Assembly (NCBI RefSeq): GCF_028307215.1
Contig: NZ_JAQMHV010000018.1
Span: forward strand, 1-45,634
Length of the DNA: 45,634 nt
Source of the DNA: Falsirhodobacter sp. 20TX0035
Lineage (GTDB): Bacteria > Pseudomonadota > Alphaproteobacteria > Rhodobacterales > Rhodobacteraceae
Direction: 5' to 3'
Shown piece after piece: positions 1 through 8,300 of the stretch (position 1 is the stretch's first letter; every line of letters starts with the position of its first letter). A program made the translations under genes and the position numbers. The notes beneath the pieces were generated by a model. It did not search any database. It saw only the letters and a list, made by a program, of their open reading frames with translations, and was not told the DNA's origin.

Positions 1-77
1 CGACAAAACATCAGGGGGGTCAAAATTGGGCGCCGATACCCCCGTCTAAGGGGTCAAGATTGCATGCCGAAGCACAC
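1..77. mobile_element. IS21-like element terminus (partial)
   Basis: Two imperfect 23-bp direct repeats lie at 16-38 and 50-72; both begin GGGGTCAA and share ATTG and GCCGA. Multiple short internal repeats at the end, and a terminal CA (about 73-76), are features of IS21-family ends. The MFS reading frame begins directly after it with no start codon, which fits an insertion that cut that gene. No istA/istB coding sequence is inside the window, so family assignment is inference. Confidence 0.45.
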
Positions 78-460
78 CCAGCCTCGTGACCGGGCGCCTA
101 ATCGACCGATTCGGTTATCTGCTGGTGATGCTGTCGGGCGTGGCGCTGATCGCGGCCGGTGCCATCATCGCCCTGTCGGGAGAACAACTGGCGCATTTCT
201 GGACGACGCTCATTCTGCTGGGCGTGGGTTGGAACCTCGCCTATACCGGATCAACTGTCATGATCGCCAAGGCGAGCGCGCAGGATGTGCGTCTGCAGGG
301 TGCGGCGGACTTCGCCATCTTCGGATTCGTAGCGGCGTCTTCTCTTCTTGCGGGAGCACTTTTTCATCTTGCGGATTGGGTCGCGCTGAATGTGCTCGTT
401 CTCGTAATTCTGGCGTTGGCATCCGGCGCAATCTTGGTGAATCGCCTTCTGTCGTCCTGA
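78..460 (+). pseudogene. MFS transporter, C-terminal fragment
   Basis: The frame opens directly from the IS end and reads PSLVTGRLIDRFGYLL, an MFS loop motif (G-x-L-x-D-R-x-G) followed by about four hydrophobic membrane segments. The segment GVGWNLAYTGSTVMI and a later RLQGAADF block resemble the last third of drug-efflux-type major facilitator proteins. About two thirds of a normal 400-residue transporter are missing upstream, where the IS21-like terminus lies. A GTG at 86 could start a short product but there is no convincing ribosome binding site. The fragment is unlikely to work as a transporter. Its substrate cannot be told from what remains. Confidence 0.7.
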
Positions 461-472
461 GGTGTCTCCGGA

Positions 473-607
473 TCAGACTAGGTCGAAATCCATTGCAGCC
501 GTTGAATATCGCAGGTCAGGCCATTCATGAGCTGCGGGAAGTCGGTTTCGGGCAAACGACGTGAGGCGGCCAAGATTATAGAACGGCGACCGGTCGACGA
601 TCAGCAT
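473..607 (-). CDS. small ORF, unknown (44 aa), doubtful
   Basis: A 45-codon frame starts at ATG 607 and begins MLIVDRSPFYNLGRLTSFA. I do not recognise it. It has no clear ribosome binding site and lies between two gene fragments, so it may itself be the remnant of a longer gene. Confidence 0.15.
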   Translation of the reverse strand: MLIVDRSPFYNLGRLTSFARNRLPAAHEWPDLRYSTAAMDFDLV

Positions 608-742
608 TCGACCGCCCCGCATACATCAAGGGAAAAGCATGCTCCGATCGGGCCACTGCAGGATCCGAACAAGCTTTTGTCACGTTCAGACGATGGCGGA
701 CAGCCTAGGTAGATTACGGCGGTTGTCAGCTCCCGCAACCAA

Positions 743-810
743 CAATACAGACCCCAAAGGGTCACCCCTTCGCCTCCAGCCCCGGCAACCCGCCGGGGCT
801 TTCTGTATTG
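743..810 (+). terminator. strong hairpin with nested outer stem
   Basis: A perfect 9-bp stem (AGCCCCGGC at 778-786, GCCGGGGCT at 792-800, 5-base loop) is followed by TTCTGTATT, so it could terminate plus-strand transcripts. A second 9-bp inverted repeat encloses it: CAATACAGA at 743-751 and TCTGTATTG at 802-810. The T tract is poor, so a structured small RNA is also possible. Confidence 0.4.
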
Positions 811-926
811 CTGTGGCGTTCCCCAGACCTGAGGGCCAGATAACACGCCGTCTTCCGCCAAGCACAGGATGCCCGCAAGATCGCCCATCAGTTCCATCCG
901 GTGGCCGCCCGGCGCGCCAACTTCCG

Positions 927-934
927 GATCGATC
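927..934 (+). repeat. left 8-bp target-site duplication
   Basis: GATCGATC directly precedes the IS66-type terminus GTAAGCG at 935. The other side of the element has GTTCGATC at 12204-12211 in the same orientation, 7 of 8 bases identical. IS66-family transposition produces 8-bp duplications. Confidence 0.55.
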
Positions 935-1114
935 GTAAGCGTCGCATCTGGCCCCGCCTCGGCGGCTGCCGACGGCGCTCCACGTTCGGTAACATCACCT
1001 CGCGGACAGAGCGAGGATGTGCCGGTGAACAAACAACCCTTCCGGAAAACCAGCGGCCAGATCTTCGAGGCGTTCGGGTTCAGCATCCCTGTGAACGACG
1101 ATGTGGTGGCCGCT
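935..1114 (+). mobile_element. IS66-type left end, truncated copy A
   Basis: Outer edge GTAAGCGTCGCATCTGG. The next 180 bp match the minus strand of 12203-12024 with scattered substitutions and lead toward where tnpA begins. After 1114 the similarity stops abruptly and no transposase gene follows. Both copies keep a shared open frame ending in SIPVNDDVVAA, which may be the start region of tnpA. Confidence 0.55.
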
Positions 1115-1376
1115 GGACGATCAGGACGTGTGGTGTCCGTGCAGGGAGGCAGTTCAGCGGACCAGGAACAGGATGGGCGTTGGATAGGAACGGTGGTATC
1201 GGACGGCGACGGTCAACTCCTTCATCTGCCCCAGAATGCAGCCTTCCCGAGGGGAAGGTGCTGGTACGAACGGAGGGCACGTGGCTTGTTGTCGAAATCC
1301 TGAAACATCCGCTCTTGGATGTCCTGCAGGCTATAACCGGAGCGGTCGATCGCCGGCCGCCCCAGTCCTTTCAGGT
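1115..1376. other. no intact gene; possible decayed coding sequence
   Basis: Nothing intact is visible. On the minus strand a short frame reads LGRPAIDRSGYSLQDIQERM then FQDFDNKP, and about 40 codons later, after a frame change, MKELTVAVRYHRSYPTPILF. These look protein-like but I do not recognise the family. Confidence 0.2.
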
Positions 1377-2249
1377 TTACATATCGCCCGCCTGTCCGAT
1401 CGCACCCAGTCGCGCCGCCTGCGCCGAGGTGAACACGAGGTCCGCCGCCGCCACGTTCTCACGAAGATGGCTGCGGGAGGAGGTGCCCGGGATCACCAGA
1501 ATGTTCGGGCTCCGCGCGAGCAACCATGCTAGGGTGACCTGCTGGGCACTGGCGCCGGCATCCTCGGCCACGGCCGTCAGTTCCGTTGATTGGAGGGCAG
1601 AGAAGCCGCCCAGCGGGAAAAACGGCACGTAGGCGATCCCGTCCTCGGCCAGCTGGTCGATCAGTGCGTCGTCCGCGCGATGCGCGAGGTTGTAGTGGTT
1701 CTGAACGCAGACGATGGACGCGATCTCGCGGGCAACGGCCACCTGATCAGCACCAACGTTGCTGATGCCGATGTGGGCGATCAACCCTTCGTCCCGCATC
1801 GCCCGCATGACGCGCATGGGGGCCGCGATGTCGTCGTGCAGTCCTTCCATGCGCAGGTTGACGATGGCCAATCGATCGAGACCGAGGCGGTTCAGGTTGT
1901 CCTCGACCGACTGACGCAGAAAGGCCTCGTCCCGTCGCAAGTTCCAGCCGCCTTGTTCGTCCCGCCAGGCGCCGATCTTCGTCACCAGAACCAGATCGCC
2001 GGCATAAGGGTGAAGTGTCTCGCGGATCAGTTCGTTCGTGACATGCGGGCCGTAGAAATCGCTGGTGTCGATGTGGTCGATGCCGAGTTCGAGCGCCTCG
2101 CGCAGCACGGCACGGGCCTCGTCGGGGTTCTTCGGGGGGCCGAAGACGTGAGGCCCGGCAAGCTGCATGGCGCCGTAGCCCATACGGTTTACCGAAAGGT
2201 CGGTGCCGGGAAAGGTGAAGCGGCCAGCGGCCGAAGCGGGGGTGGTCAT
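1377..2249 (-). CDS. aldo/keto reductase
   Basis: Predicted NADPH-dependent oxidoreductase of the aldo/keto reductase superfamily, 290 aa, a cytosolic TIM barrel. The N-terminal strand reads GYGAMQLAGPHVFGPP. Catalytic residues are Asp61 and Tyr66 (DTSDFYG) and Lys91 (VTKIGAW). The usual active-site His is replaced by Asn131 in IVNLRMEG, as in the E. coli YdbC-type subgroup. The cofactor end shows VIPGTSSRSHLREN. I chose the ATG at 2249 because AAGGAG lies 7 bases upstream; longer starts run into the divergent LysR gene. The gene lies head to head with LysR at 2333, which probably controls it. The substrate is unknown. It sits inside the IS66-bounded segment, so it may be transferred cargo. 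Confidence 0.85.
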   Translation of the reverse strand: MTTPASAAGRFTFPGTDLSVNRMGYGAMQLAGPHVFGPPKNPDEARAVLREALELGIDHIDTSDFYGPHVTNELIRETLHPYAGDLVLVTKIGAWRDEQGGWNLRRDEAFLRQSVEDNLNRLGLDRLAIVNLRMEGLHDDIAAPMRVMRAMRDEGLIAHIGISNVGADQVAVAREIASIVCVQNHYNLAHRADDALIDQLAEDGIAYVPFFPLGGFSALQSTELTAVAEDAGASAQQVTLAWLLARSPNILVIPGTSSRSHLRENVAAADLVFTSAQAARLGAIGQAGDM

Positions 2250-2305
2250 GAGGGTGCTCCTTTGTCCTGATGGCAATCTGGACCGGAAGACGTCGTTTGA
2301 TAATA

Positions 2306-2317
2306 CGGACATGTCCG
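2306..2317. promoter_or_regulatory. 12-bp palindrome between divergent AKR and LysR genes
   Basis: CGGACATGTCCG is a perfect palindrome in the 83-bp gap between the two starts, 16 bp before the LysR ATG. It is a plausible binding site for the LysR regulator or for another dimeric regulator; this is inference from position and symmetry. Confidence 0.35.
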
Positions 2318-2332
2318 GATAGGCTGATCGGC

Positions 2333-3256
2333 ATGCCGAACAATCCGCCGCTGGACGACCTGAACATATTCCTTGCCGTCGTGCGGGCCAAAGGGTTTCG
2401 CGGCGCCGCACGAACGCTCGGCCTGTCCCCCGCCACCGTCAGCGAAACCATCGCGCGATTGGAAGCGGGGTTGGACGTTCGCCTGCTGACCCGCACCACC
2501 CGCAGCGTGACCCCGACCGAGGCCGGTCGCGATCTTGCGACTCGCATCGCGCCGCTGCTGGCCGAGACGGCCGAGGCGCTGGATGCCATCCGCAGCCGCG
2601 ACGGTGATCTGCGCGGGCATCTGAAGCTGAACGTGCCGGGGGCGGTGATGGTCGACATCCTGCCGCCGCTGGTGGACCGTTTCCTGACCCTTCATCCCGG
2701 CGTTACAATGGAGATCATGGTGGACGACCGCATGGTCGACGCCGTGGCGGCGGGATGCGACGCGGGCATCCGCTATGGCGAGGCGCTGGCGCAGGACATG
2801 ATCGCCGTGCCCATCGGGCCGCGGCGGCAGCAGGTGGCGCTGGCGGCCGCGCCTTCTTATCTTGACCGCGCGGGAACGCCCGGGCACCCGCGTGACCTGC
2901 TGGCGCATTTCTGCATCCGCGGACGGTTCGGCAGCGGCGCGCTCGTCCCGTGGCAATTCGAACGGGGAGGCGAGGTGCTGACGCTCGATCCCGAAGCGCG
3001 CCTGATCGTCGGCACGAGCGGATCCGCCGCGATGATCGGGCACGCACTTGCAGGTCAGGGCCTTTGCATGACGTTCCGCAACTGGCTGGAGGCGCATTTC
3101 ACAACGGGCGCGCTCACCCCCGTTCTGCCCGACTGGTGGCCTGAATTCGAAGGCCCTCATCTCTATTATCACGGGCGCAGGCCACCTGCGCCACTAAAGG
3201 CGTTCATCGATTTCCTGCGCGATGCCGAGGTCCGGCCCGATCAGGGCCTCAGATGA
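2333..3256 (+). CDS. LysR-family transcriptional regulator
   Basis: A 307-aa regulator. Residues 1-65 form the winged helix-turn-helix: LDDLNIFLAVVRAKGFRGAA, then LGLSPATVSETIARLE. A linker helix leads to the periplasmic-binding-like effector domain from about residue 95, with GHLKLNVPG, a DVDAGIRYGE-like stretch (CDAGIRYGEAL) and VPIGPRRQQVALAAAPSYL. This arrangement is that of the AaeR/CrgA-type LysR proteins that often sit next to oxidoreductases. ATG 2333 fits the family's usual N-terminus; the longer frame from 2270 would run into the promoter region. It is transcribed away from the aldo/keto reductase and probably regulates it and itself in response to an unknown small molecule. Confidence 0.85.
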   Translation: MPNNPPLDDLNIFLAVVRAKGFRGAARTLGLSPATVSETIARLEAGLDVRLLTRTTRSVTPTEAGRDLATRIAPLLAETAEALDAIRSRDGDLRGHLKLNVPGAVMVDILPPLVDRFLTLHPGVTMEIMVDDRMVDAVAAGCDAGIRYGEALAQDMIAVPIGPRRQQVALAAAPSYLDRAGTPGHPRDLLAHFCIRGRFGSGALVPWQFERGGEVLTLDPEARLIVGTSGSAAMIGHALAGQGLCMTFRNWLEAHFTTGALTPVLPDWWPEFEGPHLYYHGRRPPAPLKAFIDFLRDAEVRPDQGLR

Positions 3257-3587
3257 AACGCCGCGCCTAGCTTTCCAAAACGCGAACGGCTGCTTTGTCC
3301 TGATACTGTTGAAAAGCTTGGCGAGGTGCTTCAAGCGCCCAATCGCTTAGAACATCATGCTGCAATCTGCACCGTTCTACGCGCAAGGGCGAGGCAACTC
3401 GGATTTTTTTTGGAAAAGATTTTTAGCCTCGGGATGCTCAAATCAACCAATAGAGTTTTTCGACAGTATATTCAATGAGCTGTCATAGCTCGGCCCAAGC
3501 ACATCCACAGCCGTAGGTCTGCTCGTAGGAAATTGTGATGAAAAGCTCGATCCAGATCCTGCGATGAGATCGGCCCGCGCGTTCCCT
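3257..3587. other. gene-free stretch with possible terminator
   Basis: No gene is visible. A short CGAG-gcaa-CTCG hairpin at 3390-3401 followed by eight T (3404-3411) could end LysR transcription. The right part, 3440-3587, is probably the non-coding end of the decayed insertion sequence that follows. Confidence 0.35.
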
Positions 3588-4963
3588 TCACGCCGCTTGC
3601 GGGCCATGGGGGAGCAGTTTTGCGAATTTGCGGAGGTTCTGTGCAGTTGCGGCGAGGTGGAACTCGTGTTTGGTGCCGTTTGGGCCGCGCAGGCGAAACG
3701 GCCAAGGCGCAGGATGCGCTTGAGGTGGGCGAAGAGCATCTCGACCTTCTTCCGCCGTCGGCTGCTGTCCAGATGAGCGGCGGTTCCGGCAAAGGCGCGG
3801 ACCTTGTCGCGGACGACTTCATGACAGTGGCGAGAGATCTTGCGGGTGGCCTGGTTCGGCGTGCAGCGGGCCTTCAGGTCGCAGGTGCCGCAGTCCGCCT
3901 TGCTGGCGTAGTATCTCCGGAAGCCGTCGCCCCGTAGGCAGGACGCGGCTTGGCCATGGTGCGCCAATACTTCTTCAGCGTTCGGCCGCCGGGGCATGTG
4001 TATTCATCAGCCACAGGGTCGAAGCTGAAGGCGGTTCTCGGGAACGTGCCGTCGAGGCGTTCGGTCTTTTCGAAGACGGGAATGTGCTGAGTGATCTCGC
4101 GCTCGTCCAGCTAGGCCAGCATTTCGGCCGTAGGCCGTATCGGCCGCCAGGCGTTCCGGCTGCAGATCGAAGCGATCCTTCGTGCAGTCGATCATGGTCC
4201 GCGTCGCTCCCACCTCCGCCTGCCGGATGGACCGGCTGGCTTCGACCTCCACGATGACGGCGTTGTCGGTGTCGACCAGGTAGTTGGTGGAATAGGCAAA
4301 GATCGCAGGCGCGTTCATGGCGGCGGTCCACTGGCTCGCCGGACCGCTGCAGGACACGAACTTCGGGCGCACCTCGCTGGCCGCGCCGAAGGCGGCATCG
4401 TCCAGCGTCTCCAGATACTCGCGGATGGCGCGGGGAGCGGTGGCCTCGTTGATCTGGCTGCCCTGCCATAGTTGTTGGGACATGGATTACATCTTGCCGG
4501 CATCGGCGCGGATCAGGCTGGCGTCGGCGGCGAAGTCACGGCCGCCGACCAGTCCTTCGGTGATGCAGCGGTGGACGACCGTCTCGAAGACCTGGCGCAG
4601 CAGATCGCTGTCGCGGAAGCGACCAGGGCGGTTTTTGGAGAAGGTCGAATGATCCGGCACCGCCGTGTGCAAGTCGAGCCGGCAGAACCAGCGGTAGGCG
4701 AGGTTCCGATGGACCTCCTCGCAGATCCGCCGCTCCGACCGGATGCCGAAGCCGTAGCCGATCAGCAGCTCGGGATTGACGGAAGGGCGGCCCGTGCTGT
4801 TGTAGAACGGTGCCAGATGCTGACGGATGCTGCCCAGATCCACGAACCGGTCGATGGCCCGGATCAGGTGGTCCTGCGGGACGTGATCCTCCAGCGAGAA
4901 CTCGTAGAAGAGTGCGCCTTGCGCCACCTGCCGCGATCCCATCATCCCGATCACCTCCACCAC
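3588..4963 (-). pseudogene. IS1182/IS5-superfamily transposase, decayed
   Basis: Read on the minus strand this is a DUF772/DDE transposase broken many times. The first part starts about 4945 (MMGSRQVAQGALFYEFSLED) and runs through GIRSERRICEEVHRNLAYRW to AGKM, then a stop at 4487-4489. A second part, starting at 4483, reads REYLETLDDAAFGAASEV and RLAADTAYG, then shifts frame with an in-frame TAG. A third holds ASKADCGTCDLKARCTPN and KKVEMLFAHLKRILRL; a final shift gives FHLAATAQNLRKFAKLLP up to a TGA at 3588-3590. A few residues also look deleted in the ELLIGYGFG segment. With several frameshifts and stops it cannot encode an active enzyme. It lies between the LysR gene and the RTX gene inside the larger element, so it is an older insertion into that cargo. 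Confidence 0.85.
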
Positions 4964-5350
4964 CCATGGCAGGAAGTGAATCAGCGCCCGACCGGGGGAT
5001 CAACAAGTGTTTTTCAACACAATCAGGACAATCCGGACGTTTAAGTCGTAGTCGCCGAAGAGAAGCGCAGCCGCCCTTTGAGACAGCGATCTGTAAACAG
5101 GTCCCGACCAGCTGCCGCGCCTGGCTCATCGGACGCCATGGAACTTCCAATTGTTACATTGAACAATTTTCAATCACCTGTCGCGGATGCAGCGGCCTTC
5201 CAAGCGAAACCTCTGCTTCCTTTCCGCAACAGATGCCGCGTTCAGGCAAGCATTTTGATAAATATCGATTAATATTGTTTCTATCTGAGGCTCACCCCCT
5301 AAAGTTGCGTCGAATCCGCTTTCCAGCCAAAACCCACCGAAGGAGCCGAC
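4964..5350. promoter_or_regulatory. RTX gene upstream region with inverted repeat
   Basis: No gene is seen in these 387 bp. The stretch is distinctly AT-richer than its surroundings near 5145-5290. A perfect inverted repeat AATTGTT-6-AACAATT lies at 5149-5168, and another weaker one with AATAT/ATATT arms lies near 5265. These are likely promoter and operator sequences for the RTX gene, whose start has AAGGAG 6 bases upstream. Confidence 0.4.
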
Positions 5351-8300
5351 ATGCCGACGACGTTCAACTGGATTTACCTGGGCCGTTCCACCACGTTTGT
5401 TGACCCTACGGAGGGCAACACGACCATCGAGAATGGAGCCGCCCTGCAGGGTACGACCTACGGAGCCCCCGCGGCTCCGCTTTACAGCCGCCTCGTTTCG
5501 TCGGAGTTGACCACCAACACCGGACGGGCCGACATCTACGACCCGAACAACTCCACCAACAACGACCAGTTCACGACGACGATCAACGGCACGCAGCAGA
5601 CGCTGACTTATGATGGTGGCGGCATCTATACCGGCACGATCACCTATGCGAACGGGACCACCGCGACGAGCACCGTCCTGCGGATCGTTCAGGCCACAAA
5701 TGGCGACCTGTTCCTGGCGCCACCGGCCGTTGGCGGATCCGACCCGACCCTCTCGGCGCAGGCCATTCAATCCCTTACGCTGACAACCTTCAACGGGGCG
5801 CTCGATTACCTTGTCGACCGGCAGACGCAGATCTTCAAGGACTACGTCGTGCAAGGCTCCGCCGGCAATGATCTGATCAACGGCAGCTTTGCCGAAGCCG
5901 GCGGATCGGATTTCGTTGACGCCAATGACGGGCCCAATGGCAGCAACAACGATGACATCCGGGCGGGCGCTGGCAACGACACGATCCTCGCGGGTCTGGG
6001 CAACGACATTGTCGATGCGGGCACCGGCAACGACTCTGTTCAGGGCGGCGCGGGCGCCGACACCCTGAACGGCGGCGCTGATTTCGACACGGTGGACTAC
6101 AGCGAGTCCACGGCGGGCGTGAACGTCGATCTGACCGCCGGCACCGGGGCTGGCGGAACCGCGGCAGGCGACGTCCTGTCGAACTTCGAAGCCGTCACGG
6201 GGTCGGCGTTCAATGACACGCTGACAGGCTCTGCCACGGCGGACTCCCTCCTCGGCGGTGCCGGAGACGATGTTCTGGTCGGCAATAGCGGCAACGACAC
6301 GCTCACAGGCGACCTTGGCAACGACACGATCACGGGTGGCGCGGGCGCGGACAGCCTGACGGGTGGTGCGGGCACGGACACGGTATCCTACAGCGGCTCG
6401 ACCGCCGGAGTGGCGGTCAACCTCGCAACTGGTGCCGGCGCGGGTGGTGACGCGGCTGGCGACGTCCTTGGCGGATTCGAGAACATCACCGGCTCCGCCT
6501 TCGCCGACACGCTGACGGGCGATGCTGCGGCGAACCTGATCGACGCCGGGGGCGGCAATGACACGGTCATCGGCGGCGATGGGGCCGACACGCTGAACGG
6601 CGGCGCGGACATCGATACGGTGAACTACAGCGGGTCGGCGGCGGCGGTAAATGTCAACCTGACCACCGGCCTGGGCGCGGGCGGATCCGCAGCGGGTGAC
6701 GTGCTGTCGAACTTCGAACATGTGGTGGGCTCGGCCTTCAATGACACCCTGACCGGATCGGTGAACGCCGACTCCCTGACGGGCGGCGACGGTAACGACT
6801 CGCTGGTCGGCAATGCCGGCAACGACACGCTGATCGGGGATGCGGGCAATGACACGCTTGCGGGTGGTGCGGGTGCGGACGCGCTGGTGGGCGGCGCAGG
6901 GCTCGACCTCGCGGACTACAGCACATCCGGGGGTGCGTTGCAGATCAACCTCGCAACCGGTGCCATCACGGGCGGCGACGCGACGGGCGATACGGTCACC
7001 GGTATGGACGGGGCGATCGGAACCAGCTTCAACGACACCATGGTCGGGTTCGACCAGGCGGGTGCTGCGCCCAACTTCTACACGAACGTCTTCTATGGTG
7101 CCGCGGGCGACGACGTCCTCTCCGGCCTCGGCGGCGGTGACAGCTTGTATGGCGGCACGGGCAACGACACCATCTATGGCGACCGAGAGGGCAACACCTT
7201 TGTGGGCGCCGACGCAGACCTCCTCGACGGCGGTGACGGCAACGATCTTCTCGACGGCGGTGCAGACAACGACACCGTCACGGGCGGCGCGGGCAGTGAC
7301 ACGGTTCGGGGTGGCATAGGCGCCGATTCGCTGGACGGCGGCGCGGACATCGACACGCTGGACTACAGCACCAGCGCGGCCGGCGTGGCGGTGAATCTGG
7401 CCACAGGTGCCACGTCCGGCGGAGACGCCGCAGGCGACGTCATCAGCAACTTCGAGAACCTGACCGGTTCCGCGCTGAACGACACGCTGACGGGCGACGC
7501 GAACGCCAACACCATCACGGGTGGCGCGGGCGCCGATCTGATCGATGCAGGAGCGGGCGCCGACAATGTGGATGCGGGCGTGGGCGACGACGCGGTGACG
7601 GGCGGCGCAGGCGCCGATACCCTCGCCGGGGGTGCGGGCATCGACACCGTGTCCTATTCGGGGTCCACCGCAGGTGTGGCCGTGAACCTGGCCTCGGGGG
7701 CCGCTTCGGGCGGTGATGCCGCGGGCGACGTTCTCAGCGGGTTCGAAAACCTGACCGGTTCGGCCAACAACGACACGCTGACGGGCGATGCGAACGCCAA
7801 CACTATCACGGGCGGCGCAGGCGCCGATCTGATCGACGCGGGCGCGGGTGCCGACAGCGTCGCGGCGGGGGCGGGGAACGACACGGTCATCGGCGGCGCC
7901 GGGGCGGACACTTTGGATGGTGGCGTGGACACGGACACGCTGTCCTATGCCGGATCGACAGCCGGCGTGGCGGTGAATCTCGCCACAGGTGCCGCGTCGG
8001 GCGGGGACGCCACGGGCGATGTTGTCAGCAACTTCGAGAACGTGACCGGCTCGGCTCTGGCTGACGCTCTGACCGGCGACATCAACGCAAACGTCATCGA
8101 CGGCGGCGACGGATCCGACCTGATCGACGCGGGTGCAGGGGCCGACAACGTCATCGCGGGCGCAGGCGACGACACGGTGACGGGCGGTGCGGGCGCCGAT
8201 ACGCTGGCCGGCGGCGCGGGCACCGACACCCTGTCCTATTCCGGCTCCGCCGCAGGAGTCAGCGTGAACCTCGCCACGAACATCGTGTCGGGGGGGGACG

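Larger units (their letters stand above)
601..934 (-). pseudogene. serine recombinase, C-terminal fragment
   Basis: Reading leftwards from the transposon edge at 934, the frame gives IDPEVGAPGGHRMELMGDLA followed by GILCLAEDG. This resembles the end of large serine recombinases (resolvase-type phage/ICE integrases), where a short beta-rich tail of the form ELxGDLAxIL closes the Recombinase/zinc-ribbon part. The frame is cut at 934 by an IS66-type terminus. The matching upstream piece, ending RGLIDRIVVNPSGG, lies at 12212-12370 on the same strand. Allowing one lost base in a G run in that piece, the two join in frame across the 8-bp target repeat. The portion after about 750 has no recognisable content. 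Family assignment is by eye. Confidence 0.5.

Noticed and set aside
3447-5030. GAGTTTTTCGACAG at about 3448 and GTGTTTTTCAACAC at about 5010 as terminal inverted repeats of the dead IS
   Set aside because: Both read in the same direction on the plus strand, so they are not inverted; the element's true ends could not be fixed.
5174-6721. A 515-codon minus-strand open frame opposite the RTX gene, with several 94-codon frames spaced 291 bp
   Set aside because: They mirror the repetitive, GC-rich RTX codons; translations are low-complexity (Ser/Ala/Pro or Val/Arg-rich) and have no domain.
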